From CAVRRZ01 sp963723745 (GTDB taxonomy: Bacteria > Actinomycetota > Actinomycetes > Mycobacteriales > Geodermatophilaceae): a DNA stretch of 64,000 nt. A model generated the notes under the pieces. That model was not told the DNA's origin. It saw nothing but the letters and a program-made list of their open reading frames with translations, and searched no databases. Position numbers and translations under genes: made by a program. The DNA lies in NCBI GenBank assembly GCA_963723745.1, contig CAVRRZ010000004.1, positions 620,001 to 684,000 of the forward strand. Direction: 5' to 3'. Numbering within the stretch: the stretch's first letter is position 1; each line of letters begins with the position of its first letter. Positions 44,327 to 52,779 of this stretch are shown piece after piece.

Positions 44327-45178
44327 ATGACCACCGTCGAATCCCCCACCGCCGCCGGCTCTGGCGCCAACGCCACGGCGTCGTTCCGGACCACCGAGGC
44401 CTACCACTCCGGCGCCGCCGCGGTGTCACCCGAGCGCATCAGCACCGTCGTCAAGGCCGTCCTGCAGGGCGTCCACCAGGCGATCCGCGACAACGACGTG
44501 ACCTATCCGGAGTTCCAGGCCGCCAAGGCCTGGCTGATCGAGGTCGGCGAGGGCGGCGAGTGGCCGCTGTTCCTCGACGTCTTCGTCGAGCACGTCGTCG
44601 AGGAGGTGGCCGCGCGGACGCAGGAGGGCACCAAGGGCACCATCCTCGGCCCCTACTACCTGCCCGAGCAGACGAGGCTCTCGTCGACGGCCACCCTGCC
44701 CATGCGGGAGGACGAGCAGGGCACCCGGCTCGTGTTCAGCGGCCAGGTGCGCGACGTCGACGGCACGCCGCTGGGCGGCGCCGAGGTCGACATCTGGCAG
44801 GCCGACGACCAGGGCTACTACTCCGGGTTCGCGCCGCACATCCCCGACGGCAACCTGCGCGGCGTCGTCGTCACCGACGACGAGGGCCGGTTCGAGATCA
44901 CCACGATCCAGCCCGCGCCGTACCAGATCCCGACCGACGGCCCCACCGGCCAGCTCATCACCGCCGCCGGCTGGCACCCGTGGCGGCCGGCGCACCTGCA
45001 CCTGCTGGTGCGCGCCCCGGGCCACCGCACCATCACCACCCAGCTGTACTTCCAGGGTGGCGAGTACGTCGACAGCGACGTCGCCGAGGCGGTCAAGCCC
45101 GAGCTGATCCTCGAGCCGCAGGAGCGGGGCGACGGTACGAACGCCGTCACCTACGACTTCGTCCTCGAGCGCGCCTGA
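44327..45178 (+). CDS. catA: Catechol 1,2-dioxygenase (intradiol)
   Basis: A 283-residue intradiol dioxygenase. Residues 30-100 are the helical dimerisation linker and residues 105-280 the beta-sandwich. Iron ligands are readable: a tyrosine in WQADDQGYYS (164/165), Tyr199 in PAPYQIPTDG, and His223 and His225 in RPAHLHLLV. The GPYYLPEQ entry loop precedes them. It opens catechol to cis,cis-muconate. It lies 34 bases after the monooxygenase and 73 bases before catB. Hydroxyquinol or chlorocatechol dioxygenase are related alternatives; the full catABC order supports catechol. Confidence 0.9.
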   Translation: MTTVESPTAAGSGANATASFRTTEAYHSGAAAVSPERISTVVKAVLQGVHQAIRDNDVTYPEFQAAKAWLIEVGEGGEWPLFLDVFVEHVVEEVAARTQEGTKGTILGPYYLPEQTRLSSTATLPMREDEQGTRLVFSGQVRDVDGTPLGGAEVDIWQADDQGYYSGFAPHIPDGNLRGVVVTDDEGRFEITTIQPAPYQIPTDGPTGQLITAAGWHPWRPAHLHLLVRAPGHRTITTQLYFQGGEYVDSDVAEAVKPELILEPQERGDGTNAVTYDFVLERA

Positions 45179-45251
45179 TCTCCGCGCCCCCGGGCCGTCC
45201 CGAGACGGCCTGGGGGCGCGGTTCCCAACGACGAGCGGAGACCACAGCACC

Positions 45252-46373
45252 ATGAACGACCTGACGATCGAGCGCGTCGACACCGCGATCCTCGACGTCC
45301 CCCTGCGGCGCCCGCACCGGTTCGCCCGCACCGGCATGGAGGCGCAGCCGATCCTGCTCGTCACGCTCACCACCCGCGGCGGGGTCACCGGCACCGGTGA
45401 GGGCGTCGTGCCCGGTGGACCGTGGTGGGGTGGGGAGTCCGTCGAGACGATCCAGGTCATCGTCGAGCGGTACCTCGCCCCGCTGCTGACCGGCCGCCGC
45501 GTCGACGACATCGCCGGCATCCAGCAGGCCATGGACGATGTCGTCGCCAACAACCTCTACGCCAAGGCCGCCCTCGAGGTAGCGCTGCACGACGCCTGGG
45601 CCCGCAGCCTCGGCGTGCCGCTGCACACGCTGCTCGGCGGGCTCGCGCGCACCTCGATCCCGGTCACCTGGGCCCTGGGCACCGAGTCGGCCGCCGAGGT
45701 GATCGACGAGGCCCGCGGCAAGCTCGAATCCGGCCTGCACAGCAGCTTCAAGCTCAAGATGGGCGCCCAGGACCCCGCCGACGACGTCGCCCGCGTGGTG
45801 GAGGTCGCCGAGAAACTGGCCTGCGACGCGAGCATCCGGGTCGACCTCAACGCGCGCTGGGACCTGGTCACCTCGTTGCGGTGGCTGCCGCGGCTGGCCG
45901 AGGCCGGCGTCGACCTGGTGGAGCAGCCCGTCCCCGGCGCCCAGGTCGAGTGGCTGGCCGAGATCAACGCCGCGCTGCCGATCCCGGTCATGGCCGACGA
46001 GAGCCTGCGCACCCCCTCCGACGCCCTGCGGCTGGTGCGGTTGCGCGCCGCCGACGTCTTCTCGCTCAAGACCACCAAGTCCGGCGGGCTGCGCGCCACC
46101 CGCGCGATCGCCGAGATCGCCGCCGCGGCCGGCGTTCCCTGTCACGGCGGCACCTCGATCGAGGGCCCCGTCGGCACCGCCGCCTCACTGCACCTGGCCT
46201 GCGCCGCGCCGGGCATGACCTTCGGCAGCGAACTGTTCGGCCCGCTGCTCATGCGCGAGGAGCTGCTCATCGAGCCCCTGCGCTACGCCGACGGCGCCCT
46301 GCAGCTGCCCGAGGGACCGGGCCTCGGGGTGGAGCTCGACCCGGCCGCCGTCGCCCGCTTCACCCGCCGCTGA
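45252..46373 (+). CDS. catB: Muconate cycloisomerase
   Basis: A 373-residue enolase-superfamily enzyme. The N-terminal capping domain (residues 1-125) is followed by the barrel with the catalytic lysine region SSFKLKMG (K-x-K), then metal ligands in RVDLNARW (Asp), VEQPVPG (Glu) and MADESL (Asp/Glu), and a final lysine in LKTTKSGGL. It lactonises cis,cis-muconate to muconolactone. The enclosing catA and catC genes confirm the assignment. ATG 45252 has GGAG upstream (GAGCGGAGACC). Confidence 0.92.
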   Translation: MNDLTIERVDTAILDVPLRRPHRFARTGMEAQPILLVTLTTRGGVTGTGEGVVPGGPWWGGESVETIQVIVERYLAPLLTGRRVDDIAGIQQAMDDVVANNLYAKAALEVALHDAWARSLGVPLHTLLGGLARTSIPVTWALGTESAAEVIDEARGKLESGLHSSFKLKMGAQDPADDVARVVEVAEKLACDASIRVDLNARWDLVTSLRWLPRLAEAGVDLVEQPVPGAQVEWLAEINAALPIPVMADESLRTPSDALRLVRLRAADVFSLKTTKSGGLRATRAIAEIAAAAGVPCHGGTSIEGPVGTAASLHLACAAPGMTFGSELFGPLLMREELLIEPLRYADGALQLPEGPGLGVELDPAAVARFTRR

Positions 46374-46391
46374 ACCAGGAGGAGCCTGATC

Positions 46392-46679
46392 ATGCTGTTC
46401 CACGTGCGCATGGACGTCGCCGTGCCCCGCGACCTCGACCCCGAGGAACGGGCGACGCTGCTGGCGAAGGAGAAGGCACGCGCGCTCGAGCTGCAGCGCC
46501 AGGGCACGTGGGTGCACCTGTGGCGGGTGGTCGGCCAGTACAGCAACGTGAGCATCTTCGACGTCGAGAGCTCCGACGAGCTGCACGAGATCCTCTGGAA
46601 CCTGCCGCTGTTCCCGTTCATGACCGTCGCGGTGACCCCGCTGACGGAGCACCCGTCGGCCCTCGCCGCCAACCCGTGA
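46392..46679 (+). CDS. catC: Muconolactone delta-isomerase
   Basis: A 95-residue protein of the standard family length. It has the ferredoxin-like strands MLFHVRMDVAVPRDL, the helix with EERATLLAKEKARALELQRQG, and the C-terminal IFDVESSDELHEILWNLPLFPFMTVAVTPLTEHPSA. It moves the double bond of muconolactone to give 3-oxoadipate enol-lactone. It lies 18 bases after catB, with AGGAGG before the ATG. Its stop overlaps the start of the FAD-synthetase-like gene. Confidence 0.95.
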   Translation: MLFHVRMDVAVPRDLDPEERATLLAKEKARALELQRQGTWVHLWRVVGQYSNVSIFDVESSDELHEILWNLPLFPFMTVAVTPLTEHPSALAANP

Positions 46680-47476
46680 CCGCGGCGACCGCGACCCGCG
46701 CCCGGCTCTGGCACGGGCTGGCCGACGTCCCGGCCGGCTTCGGCCCGTGCGCGGCGACGATCGGTGTGTTCGACGGCGTCCACCGCGGGCACGTGCGGGT
46801 CATCGAGCGGGCGGTCGCCGTGGGCCTGCAGCAGGGGCTGCCGGCCGTGCTGGTCACCTTCGACCCGCACCCGGCCCGGGTGGTCGGCCCGCCGCGCGAC
46901 ACCGCCGAGCTGTCCACACCGGGCCGGCGGGCGGAGCTGGCCGGGGAGTTCGGGGTGGATGCCGTGCTCGTGCTGCCGTTCACCGCCGAGCTGGCCGGCA
47001 CGTGTCCCGACGACTTCGTCCGGCGGGTGCTGGTCGAGGCGCTGGATGCCCGCGCCGTCATCGTGGGCAGCGACTTCCGGTTCGGCGCCCGCGGGGCCGG
47101 GGACATCGGCACCCTCGCCGAGCTCGGTCGGCGGCACGGGTTCACCGCCGACGGCGTCGACCTGCTCTCCCCCGAGGGCGTGCGGTGCTCGTCGACGCAG
47201 GTCCGCGCCTGTCTGGCCACCGGTGACGTCGCCGGCGCGGCGCGCGTGCTGGGCCGGCCGCACCGCGTCGAGGGCCGGCTGGCCGGCGGCGTGCTGGCGG
47301 TCCCACCGGGGACGGCGGTGCCGGCACCGGGCCGCTACCCCGCCGTGCTCACCGCGTTCGACGAGCGGGTCCGTGTGGAGGCCGTGGTCGGGGCCGGCGA
47401 CGCGATCCGCGTGGCCGGCGGCCGTGCCGGCGACGGCGTCGTCTCCCTGGACTTCCTGCCGGACGGTGCCCGGTGA
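46676..47476 (+). CDS. RibF-like FAD synthetase with truncated flavokinase half
   Basis: A 266-residue protein resembling the N-terminal adenylyltransferase domain of bifunctional RibF: TIGVFDGVHRGHVRVIERAV (HxGH-type motif), VTFDPHPARVV, VGSDFRFGARGAGD and CSSTQVRACL (SSTxxR). The remaining 80 residues are too short for a complete riboflavin kinase, and the GFPTAN-type motif is missing. It probably makes FAD from FMN only. GTG 46676 overlaps the catC stop, and its 3' end overlaps the next gene. Its position in an operon driven by an FAD-using monooxygenase suggests dedicated cofactor supply. The housekeeping ribF is not in this window. Confidence 0.75.
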   Translation: MTAATATRARLWHGLADVPAGFGPCAATIGVFDGVHRGHVRVIERAVAVGLQQGLPAVLVTFDPHPARVVGPPRDTAELSTPGRRAELAGEFGVDAVLVLPFTAELAGTCPDDFVRRVLVEALDARAVIVGSDFRFGARGAGDIGTLAELGRRHGFTADGVDLLSPEGVRCSSTQVRACLATGDVAGAARVLGRPHRVEGRLAGGVLAVPPGTAVPAPGRYPAVLTAFDERVRVEAVVGAGDAIRVAGGRAGDGVVSLDFLPDGAR

Positions 47477-47952
47477 CGGTCGAGGAGCGGCTCCAGCGGC
47501 TGGAGGACGTCGAGGCGATCCGGTCGCTCGACGCCCGCTACTGCCGCCTGCTCGACGACGGTGACTGGCCGGGGCTGGTGGGGCTGTTCACGCCGGAGGG
47601 CATCTTCGACGGCCTGAGCCGGGTCGAGGGCCGGGCCGACCTGCTGGCCTTCTTCGCCGGCCTCGCCGACGGCGGTCTGACCGCGTTCTGGCACCACGTG
47701 TCCAACCTGGAGATCGAGGTGGACGGCGACCACGCCTCGGTGACCTCGCTGCTGTGGCAGCCATGCGTCGTCGACGGCGTCGCGCACGTGGCCGCGGGCC
47801 GCTACACCGACGAACTGGTGCGCACCGGAGAGGGCTGGCGCTACCGGGAGAAGCGGGTGCGCTTCTCCTACTGGGTGCCCCTGGCCGACGGCTGGGACCG
47901 GCACGCGTTCGCGCTCGAGTCCGCCCGCGCCGTCACCCTGGAGGACGCATGA
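47473..47952 (+). CDS. SnoaL/NTF2-like protein in catechol operon
   Basis: A 159-residue NTF2-fold protein. It has the entry helix EERLQRLEDVEAIRSLDARYCRLLDDGDWPGLVGLFTPEG, the GRADLLAFFAGLADG helix, and strands WHHVSNLEIEVDGDHASVTSLLWQ and WRYREKRVRFSYWVPL. It is the polyketide-cyclase/dehydratase-like subfamily that often handles aromatic or lactone substrates. It is joined to its neighbours by GTGA and ATGA overlaps. A role as an auxiliary isomerase or hydrolase in aromatic catabolism is guesswork. Confidence 0.78.
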   Translation: MTVEERLQRLEDVEAIRSLDARYCRLLDDGDWPGLVGLFTPEGIFDGLSRVEGRADLLAFFAGLADGGLTAFWHHVSNLEIEVDGDHASVTSLLWQPCVVDGVAHVAAGRYTDELVRTGEGWRYREKRVRFSYWVPLADGWDRHAFALESARAVTLEDA

Positions 47953-48710
47953 CCGCCCGCCTGCACGCCGTCATGGACGGCCCCGCCGACGCCCCGGTGC
48001 TCGTGCTGGGCCCCTCGCTGGGCACCGACACCGGCCTGTTCGACGCGCAGGTCGCGGCGTTCGCCGATCGCCTGCGGATCGTCCGGTACGACCTGCGGGG
48101 ACACGGGGCGTCGCAGCTCGTGCCGGGCCCGTGCACGATGGCCGACCTGGCCGCCGACGTGCTCGCGCTGCTCGACCGGCTCGGCGTCGAGCGCTTCTCC
48201 TACGCGGGGGTCTCCATCGGCGGGGCGATCGGCCAGCAGCTGGCGCTCACCGTGCCCGAACGGCTGGAGAGGCTGGCGATCATCGCCTCGGCCGCGCAGT
48301 TCGCCGACCCGCCGTCCTGGGCGGTGCGGGCGCAGCAGGTGCGCGAGGACGGCACCGGATTCCTGGCACCCTCCCGCACCGGCACCTGGTTCACGGCCGA
48401 GTGGGCGGAACGCTCCCCGGGCGAGGCGAAGCGGCTGCTCGACATGCTGCGCGCGACCCCGACGGAGGGGTACGCGGCCTGCTGCGAGGCGATCGGCGCG
48501 TTCGACGTACGCGAGCGGCTCGGCGAGATCAGCACGCCGACCCTGACGATCGCCGGCGCCGAGGACCCGGCGACGACGCCGGAGATGGTGCGGTTGATCG
48601 CCGACGGCATCCCCGGTTCGCGGTTCATCGTCGTCCCGGGTGCCGCACACCTGCCGAACGCGACCGATCCCGAGGTGGTCAACGCGGCGCTGCGCCGACA
48701 CGTGCTCTGA
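47949..48710 (+). CDS. pcaD: 3-oxoadipate enol-lactonase
   Basis: A 253-residue alpha/beta hydrolase. It has LGPSLGTDTGLFDAQVAAFADRLRIVRYDLRGHGAS (the PcaD-typical SLGTD motif), nucleophile elbow GVSIGG (Ser), AEDPATTP (Asp) and GAAHLPNATDP (His). It hydrolyses the enol-lactone to 3-oxoadipate and completes the lower ortho pathway up to the CoA-transfer stage. Genes for the CoA transferase and thiolase (PcaIJ/PcaF) are not in this window. ATG overlaps the upstream stop (ATGA). Confidence 0.9.
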   Translation: MTARLHAVMDGPADAPVLVLGPSLGTDTGLFDAQVAAFADRLRIVRYDLRGHGASQLVPGPCTMADLAADVLALLDRLGVERFSYAGVSIGGAIGQQLALTVPERLERLAIIASAAQFADPPSWAVRAQQVREDGTGFLAPSRTGTWFTAEWAERSPGEAKRLLDMLRATPTEGYAACCEAIGAFDVRERLGEISTPTLTIAGAEDPATTPEMVRLIADGIPGSRFIVVPGAAHLPNATDPEVVNAALRRHVL

Positions 48711-48726
48711 CACCCCGCGGGTCAGG

Positions 48727-49104
48727 TCACTTCTCCCGGAGCAGCCGGTTGCTCTTGGGGTCCCGCTTTCCTTTCTCGTCCTCGATCTGCTCGATGAGCC
48801 TGCGCCTCGCCTCGGCGAGCGCCCGGTCGAGGTCGCGGTGCGCGGACTTGGCCACCAGCTGCGGGTATCCGGGCAGCTGCGCGCGCAGCGTGACCTGTTG
48901 CTCTTCGGCGTCCCGGTCCTTCACCGAGACGTCCACGCTCACGCCGGCGGGATCCCACCGGGACAGGTGCGGTTCGAGCCCGGACAGGGCGTCGCGCACC
49001 CACTGCCGGTCCGCCGACGAGAAGCCGCCGCTCAGATGGAGCAACTGGTCCAGGATGCCGGTGCCGGGCCGGCCGGGGCGGGGGTTGTCGGTCTCGCTCA
49101 CCAC
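48727..49104 (-). CDS. HPF/RaiA-like protein
   Basis: A 125-residue protein with a beta-alpha-beta core (VSVDVSVKDRDAEEQQVTLRAQLPGYPQLVAKSAHRDLDRALAEARRRLIEQI pattern) typical of ribosome hibernation-promoting factor/S30EA domains. Two charged helices precede and follow it, and the C-terminal tail is basic (KGKRDPKSNRLLREK). It lacks the long-HPF C-terminal dimer domain. A ribosome-associated stress role is plausible but unproven. GTG starts at 49104 and 49101 are equivalent. It is convergent with pcaD, with 16 bases between stops. Confidence 0.6.
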   Translation of the reverse strand: MVSETDNPRPGRPGTGILDQLLHLSGGFSSADRQWVRDALSGLEPHLSRWDPAGVSVDVSVKDRDAEEQQVTLRAQLPGYPQLVAKSAHRDLDRALAEARRRLIEQIEDEKGKRDPKSNRLLREK

Positions 49105-49162
49105 TGGCCTCGCTTCTCCGGCGGCGCTCGTCCGACGGTAGCCCTGCGGGGGGACGGTGGGG

Positions 49163-49747
49163 TCACGGCCGGGGCAGAACCGTCAGGACCCGCACCAGGT
49201 GGTCCCTGAACTCCTGCATGAAGTCCTTGAGGAAGCCCGCCGTGGTCTCGTCGACGACCTCCCCGTCGTCCCGGAAGCGCTCCGCCGTGAACTGGACGTA
49301 GGCCTCGGGTGAGGTCATCTGCCGCGCGTTGCAGAAGCTGAGCACGCCACGCAGGCTCTGCTGCGCCACCGCGGTGCCGATGGCCCCGATCGAGGCGCCG
49401 ATCACGGCGGCCGGAATGTGATGGAACGAGTTCTGGCCCCAGGGGCGGGAGGCCCAGTCGATGGCGTTCTTGAGGGCTCCCGGAATGGACCGGTTGTACT
49501 CCGGGGTCACGAAGAGCAGTGCGTCCGATCCGGCGATCGCGTCCTTCAGCGCCCGGGCCTCCGGCGGGTAGTCGGCATCGTGGTCCGGGCTGTACAGCGG
49601 CAGGTTGCGGATCGGGATCTCGGTGAACTCCAGATCCGGCGGGGCGAGACGGATCAGCGAGCGGGACAGGATCCGGTTGATCGACGTGGAGGACAGACTC
49701 CCCACGAAGTAGCCGACCTCGTACGTGGTTCCCGGCGACTGCGACAT
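49163..49747 (-). CDS. NADPH-dependent FMN reductase
   Basis: A 194-residue flavodoxin-fold reductase. It has the phosphate-binding opening YFVGSLSSTSINRILSRSL, the LPLYSPDHDADYPPEARALKDAIAGSDALLFVTPEYNRSIPGALKNAIDWASRP block (PEYNxSxPGxLKNAIDW motif of the family), and a C-terminal helix. It likely reduces quinones, azo dyes or chromate, or supplies FMNH2. ATG 49747. It is divergent from an HxlR regulator with a perfect 7-8-7 inverted repeat between them, the usual arrangement for redox-sensing HxlR control. Confidence 0.9.
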   Translation of the reverse strand: MSQSPGTTYEVGYFVGSLSSTSINRILSRSLIRLAPPDLEFTEIPIRNLPLYSPDHDADYPPEARALKDAIAGSDALLFVTPEYNRSIPGALKNAIDWASRPWGQNSFHHIPAAVIGASIGAIGTAVAQQSLRGVLSFCNARQMTSPEAYVQFTAERFRDDGEVVDETTAGFLKDFMQEFRDHLVRVLTVLPRP

Positions 49748-49870
49748 TGACCCTCCATCGGCGCACCGGCTGCTGCCGACGCGACGAGCAGACCTCGGGT
49801 CCTCTGCTCGGACGATGGTGATGCGCTTGCTCGGTTCGGGTTGCGGGAGCAACGTAGCCGTGCAGGCGTC

Positions 49871-49892
49871 GGTCAGTGCAACCTGACTGACC
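49871..49892. promoter_or_regulatory. Inverted repeat operator in the FMN reductase/HxlR region
   Basis: GGTCAGT (49871-49877) and ACTGACC (49886-49892) form a perfect 7-bp inverted repeat with an 8-base spacer. It is 18 bases before the hxlR ATG, in the 162-bp divergent region. It is a likely binding site for the HxlR protein itself. Confidence 0.6.
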
Positions 49893-49909
49893 CCGGGACG
49901 GAGACGGCG

Positions 49910-50284
49910 ATGACCGAGGACCGGCTGAGTGACTACGAGGCCGGATCCCCCGCCCGACTGGCGCTCACCCTCCTCGCGCACAAGTGGACGCTCCTCATCG
50001 TCGTCGCCCTCCAGGGCGGGCCCCAGAGGTTCACCCGCCTCCGGGCCCTGGTGCCGGGGGTGACGGCACAGGTGCTGCGGGATTCCCTCCGGGAGCTGAT
50101 GCGTGACGGCCTCGTCGTCCGCCAGGAGTTCGCCGCTGTGCCGCCGCACGTCGAGTACACCCTCACCGACCTCGGGGCGTCCCTGTGCGAGCCGGCTCGA
50201 GCCGTGCGGACGTGGGCGGAGAGACACGGGCCGGCCGTCATCGCGGCGAGGCAGCGCTACGACAGGAGCCCGCAGTGGAGGTGA
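49910..50284 (+). CDS. HxlR family transcriptional regulator
   Basis: A 124-residue winged-helix regulator. It has ALTLLAHKWTLLIVVALQGGPQRFTRLRALVPGVTAQVLRDSLRELMRDGLV and the wing EYTLTDLGASLCEPARAVRTWAERHG, all typical HxlR blocks. It lacks the conserved N-terminal cysteine of redox sensors such as YodB. It is divergent from an FMN reductase gene with an inverted repeat in between, and probably controls that gene and itself. ATG 49910 is chosen since the upstream extension carries the operator. Confidence 0.9.
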   Translation: MTEDRLSDYEAGSPARLALTLLAHKWTLLIVVALQGGPQRFTRLRALVPGVTAQVLRDSLRELMRDGLVVRQEFAAVPPHVEYTLTDLGASLCEPARAVRTWAERHGPAVIAARQRYDRSPQWR

Positions 50285-50338
50285 AGCGCCGTGTCTCGAG
50301 CTCGCCAGCAGGTCACACCGGGGTTGTCGGGCTCGGGT

Positions 50339-50815
50339 TCAGGCGTGGACTCGGACGGGGACGTGCTCCACGGTTGCTCGGGTCGCCCGGGGCCAGGTCC
50401 ATGCGGCGCGCAGGATGAAGGCCAGGAGCAGCACCTCGAGTCCGATGGAGAGGCCGTAGAAGTAGGAGTAGGCCCAGGACTCGCTGGCCGCGTTGTACAT
50501 CGAGACGGGGATGTAGAGCGTTGCCACGACGAGGTTGGTGGCGCGGTTGACCCGGGCGGGCAGCGTCGCGGAGAGCAGGATCATGAGGATCGGGACGGCC
50601 ACGAGCGTGAGCGCGAGGGCGACGAAGGTCGGGCCGGTGTCGAAATCATGGACGACGCCGACCAGGATCTCGTCGATGCTCCCGGGCTTGTACAGGTGGA
50701 GGTAGTCGACGTAGATGTAGAGGAACATGAAGCTGGTCCAGGCCGCTGCGAGCTTGGCTCGGACCGGGAGTTGCGCCTGCTGGAATGCGCCGGCGGCTGT
50801 GCTGCTTCTGGTCAT
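50339..50815 (-). CDS. DUF6326 family membrane protein
   Basis: A 158-residue inner membrane protein with four helices (KLAAAWTSFMFLYIYVDYLHLY, FVALALTLVAVPILMILLSATLP, ATNLVVATLYIPVSMYNAA, YGLSIGLEVLLLAFILRAAW). The family is DUF6326 of actinobacteria and has no known role. ATG 50815 has AGGAG five bases upstream. It is convergent with the HxlR gene (54 bases apart) and divergent from the sensor kinase, so it may be a target of that two-component system. Confidence 0.75.
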   Translation of the reverse strand: MTRSSTAAGAFQQAQLPVRAKLAAAWTSFMFLYIYVDYLHLYKPGSIDEILVGVVHDFDTGPTFVALALTLVAVPILMILLSATLPARVNRATNLVVATLYIPVSMYNAASESWAYSYFYGLSIGLEVLLLAFILRAAWTWPRATRATVEHVPVRVHA

Positions 50816-50991
50816 CACTTCTCCTGGGTGCTGGCGAGCCGGCCGACCGGCTCAGTCGATGTCCTCACCATGACCAGCGTCGACGGGCGACACATCCGCC
50901 TGCGGGCTCCAGCTGTCCTGGCCGCGGGGACGGGACATCCGCCGTACTTTCGGCCGATCCGCGCGAGCGGCGGCCCCTCTAGGTTGGCGGG

Positions 50992-52126
50992 GTGCTCGCT
51001 GGGATCTGGGCCGAGCCGCGCCCCGCGTGCCCGCCGGTGCGGGTCTGGCGGGACTGGGCTCTCGTGGCGGTTCTCGTCGCGGGTTCGTTCGTCGAGATGC
51101 TGCTGCGCGAGGACAGGGCATGGGCGCCCTTGGTCGTCGGCGTCAGCCTCGTCGTGGCAGCGTGCCTGCTGTGGCGGCGCACGCGGCCGCTGGCCGCAGT
51201 CACCGCCGCCTTCGGAGTCGTCCTCGCCTTCGACATCGCGAGGATCGTGGCCGTCGATGCCACCGGCCTGCTGAGCATCGCAGGGCTCCTCGTGCTCCCC
51301 TACGCCCTGCTGCGCTGGGGGGCAGGTCGCGAGGCTGTCCTCGGCCTCGGCATCATCCTCATCTGGCTACCCGTCACCGCCATCGCGGACCCGACCGCAC
51401 CCGCGGAGGCGGTCGCCCTCTACGGCTTCTTCCTGTTCTCGGCCGCGCTCGGCGCAGCAGTGCGCTATCGCACCAGGAGCCACGACCGCGAGATCGAGCA
51501 GGTACGGCTGCGCCAGCGCAACGACCTCGCCCGCGAGTTGCACGACACGGTCGGCCACCGCGTCTCGGCCATAGCCGTCCAGGCACAGGCAGGTCGCGCG
51601 CTGGCGGCTGCAGATCCGAAGCGCGCGCTGGCCACCCTGATCACCATCGAAGAAGAGGCGTCCCGGACGCTCGAGGAGATGCGAGCCCTCGTGGGCGTGC
51701 TCCGTGACGGAACGGACGCCGACCTCGCCCCCCGGCGGGGGGTGGCGGACGTCGAAGCGACTCGCTCGTCCCGGCGGCGAGGTGCTCGGCGTCCGCGTGC
51801 AGGTCGCCGGTGACATCGACGCCATCGACCCGGCGGTCAGCACCGCCCTCTACCTGATCGCCGCCGAAGCGGTCACCAACGCGACCCGCCACGCCTCAGG
51901 GGCCACCTCCGTCAGCGTCGACGTCACCACCCCCCGCAGCCAGGTTCACCTGCGGGTGCACGACGACGGCGAGGCCTGTACGCCCAGCCCCTCGCACGCC
52001 GGATACGGGCTGCGCGGCATGGCCGAGCGGGCGAGCCTGCTCGGGGGCACCCTGCGGGCCGGACCCGACCCGGACGGCGGCTGGAGTGTCGACGCCTTGC
52101 TTCCTCGGACCGTGCGCGCGTCATGA
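50992..52126 (+). pseudogene. NarL-type sensor histidine kinase, one frameshift
   Basis: A reconstructed kinase of about 377 residues. Five to six transmembrane helices lie in residues 20-160, then HisKA_3 dimer domain NDLARELHDTVGHRVSAIAVQ with phospho-acceptor His184. The frame then breaks near 51756 (GTCGAAGCGACTC). Removing one A gives DVERLARPGGEV and restores the HATPase domain with LYLIAAEAVTNATRHA and GYGLRGMAERASLLGG. The start is GTG 50992. The stop overlaps the response regulator ATG (ATGA), so the pair is a translationally coupled two-component system. The stimulus is unknown. Confidence 0.8.
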
Positions 52127-52779
52127 CGATCCGCGTGCTCGTCGCTGACGATCAGGACATCGTCCGGGCAGGGCTCTGCATGATCCTCGACGCCCAGCCG
52201 GACATCGCCGTCGTCGGCGAAGCTGCCGACGGCCGGCAGGCGATCGCCATGGCCCGAACGCTGCGCCCCGACGTGTGCCTGCTGGACATCCGCATGCCCG
52301 AGGTGGACGGGATCGAGGCCACTCGGCAACTCGCCGGAGCCGACGTCGCCGACCCTCTGGCCGTCGTCGTCATCACTACATTCGACCTCGACGAGTACGT
52401 CTACGGTGCGCTGAAGGCAGGTGCCCGCGGCTTTCTGCTCAAGGACGCCGGTACGGACATGCTCACCCAGGCCGTCCATGCCGCTGCCCGTGGCGACGCC
52501 CTGATCGCACCGAGAATCACGGCTCGACTCCTGTCCTCCTTCGCCAGCAGGCGCTCGCGGTCGATGCCACCCGAGCCTGTCGAGGCGCTCACCGCTCGAG
52601 AGGAGCAGGTCTTGCTCGCTGCCGCTCGCGGGCGTACCAACGGCGAGATCGGCGACGAGCTGTCCATCAGCCTCAGCACCGTCAAGACGCACATCGCCGC
52701 TCTCATGCGCAAGCTCGATGCTCGCAACCGCGTGGAGATCGTCATGTGGGCCTACGAGACGGGCCGCGTCGACACCTGA
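52123..52779 (+). CDS. NarL/LuxR-type response regulator
   Basis: A 218-residue regulator. The receiver domain is at residues 1-120 with the acidic pair VADDQD and phospho-acceptor Asp55 (VCLLDIRMPEVDG), Thr in VVITTFD and Lys in FLLKDAGTD. A LuxR-type HTH is at 150-215 (LTAREEQVLLAAARGRTNGEIGDELSISLSTVKTHIAALMRKLDARNRVE). It is the cognate partner of the kinase that overlaps its start. The nearby divergent DUF6326 gene is a candidate target. Confidence 0.93.
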   Translation: MTIRVLVADDQDIVRAGLCMILDAQPDIAVVGEAADGRQAIAMARTLRPDVCLLDIRMPEVDGIEATRQLAGADVADPLAVVVITTFDLDEYVYGALKAGARGFLLKDAGTDMLTQAVHAAARGDALIAPRITARLLSSFASRRSRSMPPEPVEALTAREEQVLLAAARGRTNGEIGDELSISLSTVKTHIAALMRKLDARNRVEIVMWAYETGRVDT

